Part shown: positions 48,369 through 57,334 of the stretch, piece by piece
How the letters are laid out: every line of letters begins with the position of its first letter
How positions within the stretch are numbered: position 1 is the first letter of the stretch
DNA from: Denitromonas halophila
GTDB lineage: Bacteria; Pseudomonadota; Gammaproteobacteria; Burkholderiales; Rhodocyclaceae
NCBI RefSeq assembly: GCF_007625155.1
Contig: NZ_VMNK01000003.1
Span: 496,001-560,000, forward strand
Reading direction: 5' to 3'
DNA: 64,000 bases
Translations under genes and position numbers: made by a program
The notes under the pieces: model-generated
What the model was told of the DNA's origin: nothing
Database searches by the model: none
The model's input: only the letters and a program-made list of their open reading frames with translations

Positions 48369-50540
48369 ATGAGCATCGTTCGCGTTGCGATCCCTGTCCC
48401 GGTTCCGCAACTCTTTGATTACACGTGTGATCATGCCGTCCCGACCGATGTCGGCCGCTGCGTTCGGGTGCGCTTTGGTCGCCGGATCGAGACCGGCATT
48501 GTGGTCGAACTGCCGGCCACCAGCGACATCGCGCCAGCCCGTCTGCGGCCCGTCGAACAGATCCTGCGTGACACCCCGGCGATGAGCGCCGACTGGCTGG
48601 CCCTGACCCGTTTTGTGGCGCGCTACTACCACGCCCCGGTCGGCGAAGTCATGGCGCTGGCACTGCCGCCGGAGCTGCGCCGCGCCACGACGGTCGACAT
48701 CCGTGACGACGACCCCCTGCTGGCCCTCACCCCCGCCGGCCACACCGCCCTCAACGAAGGCGGCCGCCCCTCCAGGGCGCGGCGTCATCTCGCCGCCCTG
48801 GTCGAGGCCGGCCCGACCCGCAAATCGGTCGCCCGCCAATGGCCCGATGGCGACGCCACCGCCGACCTGCTACGTCGGCAGTGGGTGTATCCCGCCGCGC
48901 CGGCAAACCCGGCGCTGACGCCGCCCAAGCTGCCGACGCTTACCGACGAGCAAAGCGCTGTCCTCGACGCCATCACCACTGCCAAACCGGGCTTTTTCCC
49001 GGTCTTGCTGCAAGGCGTGACCGGTGCGGGCAAGACCGAGGTCTATCTGCGCCTGGCCGAACGCAGTCTGGCGCTGGGCAAGACGGTACTGATGATGGTG
49101 CCGGAGATCGCGCTCACGCCACAGTTCGAATCGCGCATCACCGAACGCTTTCCGCACGCACGCATCGTCTCGCTGCATTCCGGCGCCGGCGACATGGCCC
49201 GCTCGCGCGGCTTCTTGCGCGCCCTCGAAGGCGACGCCGACATCGTGCTCGGCACCCGGCTGTCAGTCTTTACGCCCCTGCCAAGGCTCGGCCTGATCAT
49301 CGTCGACGAAGAACACGACCCCTCCTACAAGCAACAGGAAGGCGTGCGCTACTCGGCGCGCGATGTCGCCGTCTGGCGGGCCCATCATCAAGCCGTGCCC
49401 ATCGTGCTCGGCACGGCCACGCCCTCGCTCGAAAGCTGGCGTCATGCCACCGACGGCCGCTACCGTCACCTGCGCCTCACCAAGCGCGCGGTGGCCGCCC
49501 AGATGCCCACCGTGCGCCTCATCGACACCCGTCGCGCCAAGCTCGACGGCGGCCTGTCCAAGCCGCTGATCGAGGCCATCGGGCAGCGCCTGGCGCGCAA
49601 GGAACAGAGCCTGATCTTTCTCAACCGGCGCGGCTTTGCCCCGGTGCTGGCCTGCCCCTCCTGCGAGTGGGTGAGCGCCTGCCCGCACTGTGCGGCCAAC
49701 CGCGTGGTGCACCTCAATGACCGCCGCCTGCGCTGTCACCACTGCGGCTTCGACAGCCCGATTCCCATCGCCTGTCCCGACTGCGGCGAGCAGGACTTGC
49801 AGCCGCTCGGCCGCGGTACGCAGAAGCTCGAAGTCCATCTGACCGAACGCTTCCCCGAAGCGCGGGTGTTGCGCGTCGACCGCGATGTGGCCCGCTCACG
49901 CGGCGACTGGCTGGCCTTGCTGGCCAAGATCCACGCCGGTGAGGCGGACATCCTGGTGGGCACGCAGATGATGGCCAAGGGGCATGATTTCGAACGCCTG
50001 ACGCTGGTCGGCGTGGTCGGCGCCGACGCCGCGCTGTACGCCTCGGACTTCCGCGCGCCCGAGCGTCTGTTCCAGCAACTGATGCAGGTCGGTGGCCGCG
50101 CCGGTCGCGCGCATCTGGCGGGCGAAGTGCTGATCCAGACCGAATTCGGCGACCACCCGCTGTTTCAGTGCCTCAAGCGCCAGGACGCCGACGCCTTTGC
50201 CCGCCTCGCGCTGGATGAGCGCCGTCAAGCCGGTTTTCCGCCCTTCACCTTCCAGGCCATGCTCGGCGCCGACGCCCCCCAGCTCGAAGACGCCATCGCC
50301 TTCCTGCAACGCGCCCGTGACGACGCAATGACCGACCTGCCAGCCGCGCTCATGCTCTACGACCCGGTACCCATGCGCATGCATCGCCTGGCCCGACGCG
50401 AACGTGCGCAGCTGCTCGTCGAATCGACCGAGCGCGCCGCGTTGCAACAGTTTCTGGGGGTATGGGTGCCGCGCCTGTATCGCCTGCCCGCCGGTCGCGA
50501 GCTGCGCTGGCGGGTGGATGTGGACCCGCTGGACGTCTAG
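48369..50540 (+). CDS. priA: Primosomal protein N' (replication restart helicase PriA)
   Basis: The 3'-to-5' helicase that restarts replication at stalled forks. It has 723 residues, about the E. coli length. An N-terminal fork-binding domain (VRVAIPVPVPQLFDYTC) leads to helicase motifs: Walker A GVTGAGKTEVYLR (from about residue 216), DEEHD box and GTATPSLES. The two zinc sites are read from CPSCEWVSACPHCAANR, CHHCGF and CPDCGEQD near residues 428-480. The later motifs GTQMMAKGHDF and QVGGRAGR are present. The ATG at 48369 starts the conserved N-terminus. It ends 7 bp from a convergent small gene. Confidence 0.97.
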   Translation: MSIVRVAIPVPVPQLFDYTCDHAVPTDVGRCVRVRFGRRIETGIVVELPATSDIAPARLRPVEQILRDTPAMSADWLALTRFVARYYHAPVGEVMALALPPELRRATTVDIRDDDPLLALTPAGHTALNEGGRPSRARRHLAALVEAGPTRKSVARQWPDGDATADLLRRQWVYPAAPANPALTPPKLPTLTDEQSAVLDAITTAKPGFFPVLLQGVTGAGKTEVYLRLAERSLALGKTVLMMVPEIALTPQFESRITERFPHARIVSLHSGAGDMARSRGFLRALEGDADIVLGTRLSVFTPLPRLGLIIVDEEHDPSYKQQEGVRYSARDVAVWRAHHQAVPIVLGTATPSLESWRHATDGRYRHLRLTKRAVAAQMPTVRLIDTRRAKLDGGLSKPLIEAIGQRLARKEQSLIFLNRRGFAPVLACPSCEWVSACPHCAANRVVHLNDRRLRCHHCGFDSPIPIACPDCGEQDLQPLGRGTQKLEVHLTERFPEARVLRVDRDVARSRGDWLALLAKIHAGEADILVGTQMMAKGHDFERLTLVGVVGADAALYASDFRAPERLFQQLMQVGGRAGRAHLAGEVLIQTEFGDHPLFQCLKRQDADAFARLALDERRQAGFPPFTFQAMLGADAPQLEDAIAFLQRARDDAMTDLPAALMLYDPVPMRMHRLARRERAQLLVESTERAALQQFLGVWVPRLYRLPAGRELRWRVDVDPLDV

Positions 50541-50546
50541 AGCCGC

Positions 50547-50804
50547 TTAAGTGGCCTCGCCGCCGACCACGTCATAGGTCTTGGCAAAAATCGCCGCATC
50601 ACAGGGATACATTTCCCCGTCGATACCGGTAATCAACCAGTCGCCCGCCTTGCCCTGCATGCGCCCCTCCATGGTCTCAACCACAAAGGCCTCGGGCATG
50701 CGGCGCACCTCAAGCGGGATCGGCTTCTTGACCGCTCGCACGGCGTCCGGCAGGGCACTGGCGCATTCATGGCTGCCATCGGGCAGGCGTTTGATCTCAA
50801 TCAT
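50547..50804 (-). CDS. Small protein with PGDYG-like domain
   Basis: An 85-residue soluble protein. It reads KKPIPLEVRRMPEAFVVETMEGRMQGKAGDWLITGIDGEMYPCDAAIFAKTYD, in which GKAGDWLITGIDGEMYPCDAAIF matches the PGDYG-type pattern (G-DY-v-G-G--yp--p--F---Y) seen in small phage and bacterial proteins. Its function is not known. The 5' end overlaps the MOSC gene by 8 bp, so it is the last gene of a leftward operon that includes MOSC, ROK and more. Confidence 0.65.
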   Translation of the reverse strand: MIEIKRLPDGSHECASALPDAVRAVKKPIPLEVRRMPEAFVVETMEGRMQGKAGDWLITGIDGEMYPCDAAIFAKTYDVVGGEAT

Positions 50805-51492
50805 TCGAGCCTCCGTTCATCCCATCCGCCTGCCGTTCCAGCCAGTCGGCCCGCTGGGCCAGCTTCTTGGCCCAACCGGCCGACAAACCCGCTGCACGTG
50901 ACAGCGCACGTACTTCATCCACCGCCGGTCGATGCGCCGTCTCGACGGCCCACAGCCGGGCCAGCGAGATGTCCGGGTTCGGCCGTTCAACCAGCATCAT
51001 GTCATCGCCGGGGGCAATCACGCCTTCATCCAGCACCCGAAAATACCAGCCGGTGATGCCCTCGTCCGCCACCCGACGCGAAGCTCCGCTGACGCCCAGG
51101 CGATGATCGATCTTCCAGCACGGACGGCGCGACTGGGTGATCTGCAATCGACAGTCGCCCAGCGCAAACACATCGCCCAGACACACCTGCGTTTCATCCA
51201 CGCCGGCGACCGACAGGTTTTCGCCGAGCGTGCCCGGCCCCACCTGACCTGCCAGCGCCGGAAACGCTGCGACCAGCCGCGCATAGTGGTCCGCCGGGTA
51301 AAGGTGCACCGCCTTGTCCGGCCCGCCGTGATAGCGCCGGTCGGCCTGCTTGTCGCCGACCAGACCCTCGCGGCTGCACAGCACAGGTGCGTCCAGCCGC
51401 GTCTTGAACATGCCGGTCATCTGCCCCTCCGGGGGCAGCGGCCGCAACCCGCCGGCAAACACCGTCACCGGACCACCCAATCTCTCGTTCAC
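50797..51492 (-). CDS. MOSC domain protein (YiiM-like)
   Basis: A 231-residue protein with the MOSC core: VGDKQADRRYHGGPDKAVHLYP, LGENLSVAGVDETQVCLGDVFALG and the conserved cysteine in SRRPCWKI, where family members bind a molybdenum-cofactor sulfur. The C-terminal 3-alpha extension is YiiM-like. E. coli YiiM reduces N-hydroxylated purines. The start is a GTG at 51492 overlapping the ROK stop (GTGA). Confidence 0.87.
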   Translation of the reverse strand: MNERLGGPVTVFAGGLRPLPPEGQMTGMFKTRLDAPVLCSREGLVGDKQADRRYHGGPDKAVHLYPADHYARLVAAFPALAGQVGPGTLGENLSVAGVDETQVCLGDVFALGDCRLQITQSRRPCWKIDHRLGVSGASRRVADEGITGWYFRVLDEGVIAPGDDMMLVERPNPDISLARLWAVETAHRPAVDEVRALSRAAGLSAGWAKKLAQRADWLERQADGMNGGSND

Positions 51493-52388
51493 TCAGCATC
51501 CTCCATCGGCCATAACCACGCTGCACCGCGCACGCCGGAGCTGTCGCCATGCATGGGTGGCAACAGTCGGGTGGACACCTGATCCGAAAATACGTACCGA
51601 CCCCAGCGCGCTGGCACCTCAGTGTATAAACGGGCCATCGACGACAGACCACCCCCGAGTACGATGACCTCAGGATCCACGATATTGATGACGCTTGCCA
51701 GCGCGCGCGACAGGCGATCGACATAGCGCTGAAAGCACGCCTCGCAGCGCGCATCGCCGGCCTCGGCGCGCGCCGAGATGGTGGCCGCATCGATGGCCTC
51801 GCCGCCGTGGCGACGATGATCCGCCGCCATGCCCGGCCCCGACAGCCAAGTCTCGACACAGCCGTTGCGACCGCAATAGCACGGCGACCCGGCGTCCTCA
51901 TCGGCGAGCGGATTGTGACCCCATTCCCCGGCAATTGCATTCGCACCATTGAGCACTTGGCCATTAATGACCAGACCACCACCCACCCCGGTCCCCAGAA
52001 TGACGCCGAACACCGTCCTGGCGCCGCGCGCCGCGCCATCCGTTGCTTCGGACACGGCAAAACAATTGGCATCATTGGCCAGGCGGATGTCACGGCGCAG
52101 CACGGCCTGCAAATCGCGCAGCAGGGGCTGGCCATTGAGACAGGTGGAATTGGCATTCTTGATGCAGCCGGTCAGCGTCGAGAGCGCCCCCGGCGTGCCA
52201 ACGCCCACGCGTGCCCGGTCACCCAGCGACTGTTCCATTCGCTCGACCAGACCGGCCACCGCCATCACCGTCGCCATGTAATCGTTCTGCGGGGTTGCGA
52301 TGCGCTCGCGCGCCAGCACCCGACCGGCCCCATCGAGCGCGATGGCCTCGATCTTGGTGCCGCCCAGATCCACCCCGATCCGCAGCAT
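51489..52388 (-). CDS. ROK-family sugar kinase
   Basis: A 299-residue sugar kinase. The N-terminal phosphate-binding motif is GVDLGGTKIEAIALDG. The ROK signature with the structural zinc site is GEWGHNPLADEDAGSPCYCGRNGCVETW (CxCGxxGC plus upstream His). The second phosphate motif is GVGTPGAL and GTGVGGGLVI. ROK kinases of this type phosphorylate fructose, mannose, glucose or N-acetylglucosamine. The exact sugar is not decidable. The ATG at 52388 is right at the fold start and 1 bp after the stop of the SMUG gene; the open frame upstream is a shadow. Confidence 0.88.
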   Translation of the reverse strand: MLRIGVDLGGTKIEAIALDGAGRVLARERIATPQNDYMATVMAVAGLVERMEQSLGDRARVGVGTPGALSTLTGCIKNANSTCLNGQPLLRDLQAVLRRDIRLANDANCFAVSEATDGAARGARTVFGVILGTGVGGGLVINGQVLNGANAIAGEWGHNPLADEDAGSPCYCGRNGCVETWLSGPGMAADHRRHGGEAIDAATISARAEAGDARCEACFQRYVDRLSRALASVINIVDPEVIVLGGGLSSMARLYTEVPARWGRYVFSDQVSTRLLPPMHGDSSGVRGAAWLWPMEDAE

Positions 52389-52389
52389 C

Positions 52390-53112
52390 TCAGTCGGCCC
52401 ACACCCCGAGCGCCAGCATCTGGCGTGTCGCGGCTTCGCTCCAGCCACGATTGGCGGCGGGGCTGGCCGGGCTGGGGTGCAGCACCCGACCGATCTTCAC
52501 CGGCAAGCCAGCAGCCACCTTGGCTGCACGCTGTTCTGCCCACGCACCGACGCCGATCACCCACTCGGGCGACAGCGCTTCGATCAGCGTGCGCAAATGG
52601 GTATCGCAGGCGGCCATCACCGGCGCCATTTCAGCTGCGGCCAATTTATCGGGCGTGAGATTGCGCCCACCGTCAAAGAAAGCCAGCGGACAGTAGTTGG
52701 CCACGAAATGATCGGCAAAGAAGGCGTCCGCGGTGCCGAAACGGTCTCGAAACAGCCCCCACAGGCGCCGACCGCTGACCTCGGAGCGCGTGCACGCAAA
52801 GCCTTCAACCGGGCGCTTCGGGTTCTCGATGGCGGGCTGTCCGATTTCGCCGGACAAGCCCATCCAGTCGCGCACCATGGCCACTTCACCGAAGGGCACA
52901 CCGGTTTGCACCATGCCGAAGGGGCCGGGGTTCATGCCCATCAACACCACTTTTTTTCGCCCGCTGCCGTAGCGGCGCAGATAGGCTTCATGCACCGGCC
53001 AAGCATAGCTGAGCGGGTTATACACATGAGATACCGGCGGTGAAAACTGCAAGGCATCCACCTGCGCCGACAGATTTTTTGCCGCCGTGATCAGCGGGTG
53101 AGTTGCGCTCAT
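52390..53112 (-). CDS. SMUG1-like uracil-DNA glycosylase
   Basis: A 240-residue DNA-repair enzyme that removes uracil or oxidised uracil from DNA. Visible motifs are VVLMGMNPGPFGMVQTGVPFGE (catalytic Asn region) and the C-terminal VLHPSPASPAANRGW (DNA-intercalating His-Pro-Ser loop). Both are hallmarks of the SMUG family in bacteria. The ATG at 53112 overlaps the AmpG-like stop (ATGA). The longer open frame upstream is a shadow of that gene. Confidence 0.88.
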   Translation of the reverse strand: MSATHPLITAAKNLSAQVDALQFSPPVSHVYNPLSYAWPVHEAYLRRYGSGRKKVVLMGMNPGPFGMVQTGVPFGEVAMVRDWMGLSGEIGQPAIENPKRPVEGFACTRSEVSGRRLWGLFRDRFGTADAFFADHFVANYCPLAFFDGGRNLTPDKLAAAEMAPVMAACDTHLRTLIEALSPEWVIGVGAWAEQRAAKVAAGLPVKIGRVLHPSPASPAANRGWSEAATRQMLALGVWAD

Positions 53113-54422
53113 GCGCTTGCCCCCAAGGCCGGCTCCGGCCCCGCCCGCCATGGTGCCACCTTGAGCAGCAACACCATGCCGGGAATCGCCAACACAAAGC
53201 ACAACAGAAAGAAATTGAACCAGCCCATACCCTCCACCAGCCAGCCGGCGGAGGCATTGATGAAGGTACGCGGCACCGCCATCAGGCTGGTGAACAAGGC
53301 CAGCTGAGTGGCCGAATAGGCCGGGTGGGTGGTACGCGCCATGTAGGCCACGAAGGCAGTGGTGCCCAGCCCGGCACCAACGGCTTCGCCGGCAATCACC
53401 GTCGCCAGCACCACCAGTCGGGCCGCATCCGAGGGCGCCGGACCCAGCCAGGCCAGCCACACGAAACCAAGAATGGTGACGATCTGCACCACACCAAACA
53501 GCCACAGCGCCCGGTTAATGCCGAGCCTGACCATCCAGATGCCACCGAGAATGCCGCCGATGACCATCGGCCACAATCCGGCGTTCTTGGCGATCACGCC
53601 GATCTCGGTCTTGCTGTAGCCCATATCGAGATAGAAGGGCGTGGCCAGTGCAGTGCACAGCGAATCGCCAAGCTTGTACAAGAAGATGAAAGCCAGCACC
53701 CACAACGCCGATTGCACGCCATGGCGACTGAAAAATTCATGGAAAGGCTCGACCACCGCATCGCGCAGGGTGCGCGGCCGATTGCTTGCCGCCGCGGGCT
53801 CATTCACCATCAGGGTCATGATCATGCCGGGCAGCATGAAGGCCGCGGTGATCAGGAACACCTGCGACCAGGGCAGATGATCGGCCAGGATCAGCGACAG
53901 CGAACCGGGCACCAAGCCAGCGATACGGTAGGCATTCACATGGATCGCATTGCCCAGACCGAGTTCTTCGTCCGCCAGGATCTCCCGACGAAACGCATCC
54001 AACGCAATATCGAGCGTCGCCGAACACAGCGCAATCACAGCGGTGAGAGCCACCACGAGGGTGAGCTGCTCTGTCGGTGACAGCCGGCCCAACCATGCAA
54101 TCGATGCCAACAGCCCGAGTTGTGTGACCAGCATCCAGCTGCGACGCCGACCGAGCACCGGCAGAATGCCGAAGCGATCGAGCAGGGGGGCCCAGAGGAA
54201 TTTCCAGGTGTAGGGAAACTGAATCAGCGCAAACGCACCGATGGCCTTCAACGACAACCCTTCCGTCTTCAGCCAGGCGGGGATCAGATTGAGCAGCAGA
54301 TAGAGCGGCAGGCCGGAGGCAAACCCGGTGAAGATGCACACCAGCATGCGCCGGTTGAGCAGCACATCTCGCCAGTGCGGTCGCTTGGCGCCAGCGGGTG
54401 CGACATTGGCGGGGTGGGTCAC
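53109..54422 (-). CDS. ampG: AmpG-like muropeptide MFS permease
   Basis: An MFS transporter of 437 residues with 12 predicted helices. The N-terminal signature GFASGLPLYLLLNLIPAWLKTEG, then IQFPYTWKFLWAPLLDRFG, is the AmpG form. AmpG imports GlcNAc-anhydromuropeptides for cell-wall recycling and can influence beta-lactamase induction. The match is at family level; no ampR, ampD or bla gene is in the window. It is the first gene of the leftward group ampG-smug-ROK-MOSC-PGDYG, all linked by overlaps or 1-bp gaps. Confidence 0.85.
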   Translation of the reverse strand: MTHPANVAPAGAKRPHWRDVLLNRRMLVCIFTGFASGLPLYLLLNLIPAWLKTEGLSLKAIGAFALIQFPYTWKFLWAPLLDRFGILPVLGRRRSWMLVTQLGLLASIAWLGRLSPTEQLTLVVALTAVIALCSATLDIALDAFRREILADEELGLGNAIHVNAYRIAGLVPGSLSLILADHLPWSQVFLITAAFMLPGMIMTLMVNEPAAASNRPRTLRDAVVEPFHEFFSRHGVQSALWVLAFIFLYKLGDSLCTALATPFYLDMGYSKTEIGVIAKNAGLWPMVIGGILGGIWMVRLGINRALWLFGVVQIVTILGFVWLAWLGPAPSDAARLVVLATVIAGEAVGAGLGTTAFVAYMARTTHPAYSATQLALFTSLMAVPRTFINASAGWLVEGMGWFNFFLLCFVLAIPGMVLLLKVAPWRAGPEPALGASA

Positions 54423-54437
54423 GACGGGGGGAGGGCC

Positions 54438-54917
54438 TTATTTGACAGCATGATCGGAGGCATCTGCCGGCGCATCTGCGGGCGTGTCATCACGAATCGC
54501 CTCGACCACATCTTTGCCCGCTTCCTTGACCTTGGCCGCGGCTTTACGGGTTGCGTCCAGAAAACGCGCTGCGGCTTCGGCGGTGGCTGCGCCGGAATCA
54601 CGGACTTCGTCGATCGGCCCGTCACCCGCCAGATCAATAGGCACCAGACTTTTTTCTTCAACCGGCGCGGCCGGCTGCGTCATCTCTGGCGGCTCGGGGA
54701 GGGTTTCTTCGGCCTTGCCCGTTGCCGCTTCACCCAGTTTCTTAAGGGCTTCGCCCGCTTTCTCCAGGGCTTCGCGCGCTGCCACCCCGGCGTCACGCAA
54801 GGCGGGATCAGCCCGCTCCTCGACCGGCGCCTGTGCAGGTTCGGTGGTCGGCGCCGGTTCGCAACCGGCCAGCAAGCTTCCACTCAACAGCAAATACAAC
54901 GGGGGCACCCGGCCCAT
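54438..54917 (-). CDS. Lipoprotein with helical repeats, unknown function
   Basis: A 159-residue protein with a lipobox LLAGC (lipidated Cys19 of MGRVPPLYLLLSGSLLAGC). The mature part is Ala/Glu/Pro-rich with helices such as REALEKAGEALKKLGEAATG and ATRKAAAKVKEAGKDVVEAI. The ATG at 54917 follows GGAG; the open frame to 54980 is shorter in coding sense. It lies 15 bp before the ampG start on the same strand and may share its transcript, which would put an envelope lipoprotein with cell-wall recycling. Function unknown. Confidence 0.7.
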   Translation of the reverse strand: MGRVPPLYLLLSGSLLAGCEPAPTTEPAQAPVEERADPALRDAGVAAREALEKAGEALKKLGEAATGKAEETLPEPPEMTQPAAPVEEKSLVPIDLAGDGPIDEVRDSGAATAEAAARFLDATRKAAAKVKEAGKDVVEAIRDDTPADAPADASDHAVK

Positions 54918-55042
54918 CACTCGTCTCCAGCGCGTCGACTTGAATTGATCGATCAATGCCTGGATTGTCCCACAGCTCACGCTTTACGACCCGCTGGCCG
55001 ACATCGCCGATACCGATTGAATCAATCCAACCCTGAAATGAC

Positions 55043-55064
55043 ACGAGGCCCTTGCGGGCCTCGT
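55043..55064. terminator. Hairpin terminator after efp
   Basis: A perfect 9-bp stem (ACGAGGCCC 55043-55051 and complement 55056-55064) with a TTGC loop, 20 bp after the efp stop. On the minus strand it is followed by GTCATTTC, a modest T-rich end. Confidence 0.65.
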
Positions 55065-55084
55065 CGTCCAACACCTGACTACAC

Positions 55085-55642
55085 TTACTTGACGCGGTTT
55101 TTGTATTCGTCGGTACGGGTGTCGATTTCGATCTTGTCACCGATCTCGACAAAGGCCGGCACCATCAGCTCGAAGCCCGTCGCAATCTTGGCCGGCTTGA
55201 GCACCTTGCCTGAGGTGTCGCCCTTGACGGCGGGTTCGGTGTAGGTGACTTCGCGCACCACCGAGTTGGGCAGATCGACCGAAATCGCCTTGCCGTTGTA
55301 AAACACCACTTCGCAGGCCAGGCCGTCTTCGAGGTACTTGAGCGCGTCGGTCATGTTGTCGGCTTCGACTTCGTACTGCTCGTAATCGGCGTCCATGAAC
55401 ACATACATCGGGTCGGCAAAGTAGGAGTAGGTCACTTCCTTGCGCTCGAGCTGGACGACTTCGAACTTGTCGTCGGCTTTGTAAACCGACTCCGAAGGCG
55501 CTGCAGTCAGCAGGTTCTTCAGCTTCATTTTCACGACCGCAGAGTTGCGGCCTGACTTGTTGTATTCGGTTTTTTGCACGACGAGCGCGTTACCGCCCAC
55601 CATGATCACGTTACCGGAGCGCAGTTCCTGAGCAGTTTTCAT
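55085..55642 (-). CDS. efp: Translation elongation factor P (Arg32 type)
   Basis: EF-P relieves ribosome stalling at polyproline. It has 185 residues and three beta-barrel domains. The tip of domain I reads [18 protein letters not shown], so the modified residue is Arg32, as in EF-P that is rhamnosylated, and not Lys34 as in E. coli. The next leftward gene upstream is earP, whose enzyme rhamnosylates this arginine. The two lie 56 bp apart. Confidence 0.97.
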   Translation of the reverse strand: MKTAQELRSGNVIMVGGNALVVQKTEYNKSGRNSAVVKMKLKNLLTAAPSESVYKADDKFEVVQLERKEVTYSYFADPMYVFMDADYEQYEVEADNMTDALKYLEDGLACEVVFYNGKAISVDLPNSVVREVTYTEPAVKGDTSGKVLKPAKIATGFELMVPAFVEIGDKIEIDTRTDEYKNRVK

Positions 55643-55698
55643 CGCGTATACCTGAGGGTCTTCGGACAGCAGCGAGGCTGCTCGTCATTTAAAACCGG

Positions 55699-56829
55699 CT
55701 ATTTTACGTCGGGTTGAACCATTTTCACCAGCCTCTCGACCAGACCGTCCGTCGCCGCGATCTGATCGCACCATTGCCGCGCATGCTGACGAAGCGTCGG
55801 CAAGGCCGCACTGAAGCGCTGCCACGCCTGTTCTTGGGCACCAAGGCCATTCCAGTCTCGCCACATGGCTTCTATCACCGCAGCATTCGCGGTGTCGACC
55901 TTTGTCAGATAGCGACCGAGAAACGCCTCCATTTTATCCACATGCGCTGCATCGGCCTGTGGATAAGCCTGCCAGACAAAAGGCCGAGCCGCCCACTGTG
56001 CACGAACAAAGGAGTCTTCACCACGCACGAAATTGACATCGCACATCGCCAACAATCGGTCGTAGTCCTCCATCGACAAGAAAGGCAAGGCACACACGGT
56101 GAGCGCCCCGCGCTGCCAACATGTCTGGGCCGCATGCGATTCACCCAGCCACGGCATAAGCCCTCGCCAGACCGTACCTTCCGGCACCCACAGCACGACC
56201 GGCGTCTCACTGATCTGCCAGTCCGTCAGACGCGGTACCAAGCGGGGATTGTCGTAGGCAAACAAGGAAATCCACTGCGCCGACGCCGACACGTCCGCAC
56301 CGCCATACGCCGCCAACCATTGGTGGCGGCCTGTTTCGGCTTGTGCTGCATCACGTCGTGAAAACACATCAGGCTCACGAATCAGGCCACCACTTCGCGC
56401 GGTAAAGCCTGGAAAGAAAAAGGTCTTGGCCAGACCGGTGGCCGGATCCGGTGAGGGCAGTCCATGGCAATCCTCAATCCAGTCTTCCGCACTCAGATAC
56501 TCCAGATTGATCCACACCGGCGGGGTCTGTGTATCACGCATGGCGGCCAGATAGATCGGCGGCAGCGCGCAAGCGAAAGCTTCGATCACGCCGTCCGCCA
56601 GCGTTGTCGGCGCCTCGGCGACTGCCCATGGCTGCACCGAAACCTTCGAATCGACGAACGGTGCCGGCACCGCCGGCGCACACGGCAGCAGTCGACGTAA
56701 GGTATCCCAATCGTCCACAAACAACCGCACCGCATGCGGAGAACGCTGCGCCAAAGCACGCGCCAGGCGCCATGAAACACCGATATCCCCAAAGTTATCC
56801 ACAACCCGGCAGAAAATATCCCACTGCAT
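55699..56829 (-). CDS. earP: EF-P arginine 32 rhamnosyltransferase EarP
   Basis: A 376-residue inverting GT-B glycosyltransferase (former DUF2331) that adds rhamnose from TDP-rhamnose to Arg32 of EF-P. The N-terminus DIFCRVVDNFGDIGVSWRLAR has the two key aspartates (Asp11, Asp15). The C-terminal donor-binding motif DVNFVRGEDSFVRAQWAARPFVWQ carries the conserved Glu. It is followed by efp. Three perfect DnaA boxes lie inside this gene (55934, 55958 on minus, 56795). Confidence 0.96.
   Translation of the reverse strand: MQWDIFCRVVDNFGDIGVSWRLARALAQRSPHAVRLFVDDWDTLRRLLPCAPAVPAPFVDSKVSVQPWAVAEAPTTLADGVIEAFACALPPIYLAAMRDTQTPPVWINLEYLSAEDWIEDCHGLPSPDPATGLAKTFFFPGFTARSGGLIREPDVFSRRDAAQAETGRHQWLAAYGGADVSASAQWISLFAYDNPRLVPRLTDWQISETPVVLWVPEGTVWRGLMPWLGESHAAQTCWQRGALTVCALPFLSMEDYDRLLAMCDVNFVRGEDSFVRAQWAARPFVWQAYPQADAAHVDKMEAFLGRYLTKVDTANAAVIEAMWRDWNGLGAQEQAWQRFSAALPTLRQHARQWCDQIAATDGLVERLVKMVQPDVK
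55934..55966. promoter_or_regulatory. Two inverted DnaA boxes within earP
   Basis: TTATCCACA at 55934-55942 and its reverse complement TGTGGATAA at 55958-55966, 15 bp apart, in the coding region of earP. Coding constraint alone may explain them. Confidence 0.5.
56795..56803 (+). promoter_or_regulatory. DnaA box at the earP 5' end
   Basis: A perfect TTATCCACA overlapping the first codons of earP on the opposite strand. A one-mismatch box (TGTGGACAA, 56892-56900) follows in the adjacent AT-rich gap. Confidence 0.55.
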
Positions 56830-57090
56830 TGCTCAACACTCCCAACGATCGGTCGAATGTACACAACTGGCCTTACATCCATGGGATGAATTGTGGACAA
56901 GCCGCGGTTTTCGGCCCGGCTCAAAAACCATGAACAATCCACTCACACAACAGGGGCTGGCTTATCACCAGCTTTATCATTGCCGTAAGTCGATGAATTA
57001 ACTGATAAAAAATCACCTTTCCACAGAAAAGTGCCGAGCGTATACATTATTGTTATTTATATAAATAAAACAGTTAACACCCCTGTAGAC

Positions 57091-57124
57091 AAAAGCCGCG
57101 GCCAGAAAACCGCCGCTTTTTTTT
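57091..57124 (+). terminator. Intrinsic terminator on the plus strand with no upstream gene
   Basis: The stem AAAAGCCGCGG (57091-57101) pairs with 57110-57120 with one mismatch, loop 8 nt, followed by a T-run to 57124. It is a good intrinsic terminator in the plus direction, but no plus-strand gene precedes it within 6 kb. It could end a small RNA from the AT-rich region, or serve the rsuA-type gene in the other direction (T4 only). Confidence 0.55.
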
Positions 57125-57296
57125 GATTTGCAAAGCGCACAATCCCACCGGTTTTTCCGTTAGGATGGCGCCTCGATTCAAGGACAACTGCTCGGAAAAA
57201 CCAAACGCTGGCCGCAATCATTCACAGGCCATGAATGACAGCGGATCTGGAAAGGTTTCTGCCTAGCAGGAAAACAACGGGAACGGGATCAGGCAT

Positions 57297-57319
57297 GGGG
57301 CAATCAGGACGATTGCCCC
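57297..57319. terminator. Hairpin after the pseudouridine synthase gene
   Basis: A perfect 9-bp stem (GGGGCAATC 57297-57305 and complement 57311-57319) with a 5-nt loop, 15 bp past the stop on the minus strand. No T-run. Confidence 0.5.
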
Positions 57320-57334
57320 CAAGAGGCGGGTCGA

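Larger units (their letters stand above)
56830..57334. other. AT-rich 505-bp intergenic region, candidate origin or sRNA locus
   Basis: The gap between earP and the rsuA-type gene (both leftward) is the most AT-rich part of the window around 56990-57080, where GTTATTTATATAAATAAAAC occurs. DnaA-like boxes lie at its left edge. A rightward terminator-like hairpin (57091-57124) and a leftward hairpin (57297-57319) are inside. No protein-coding frame is supported. Confidence 0.5.
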
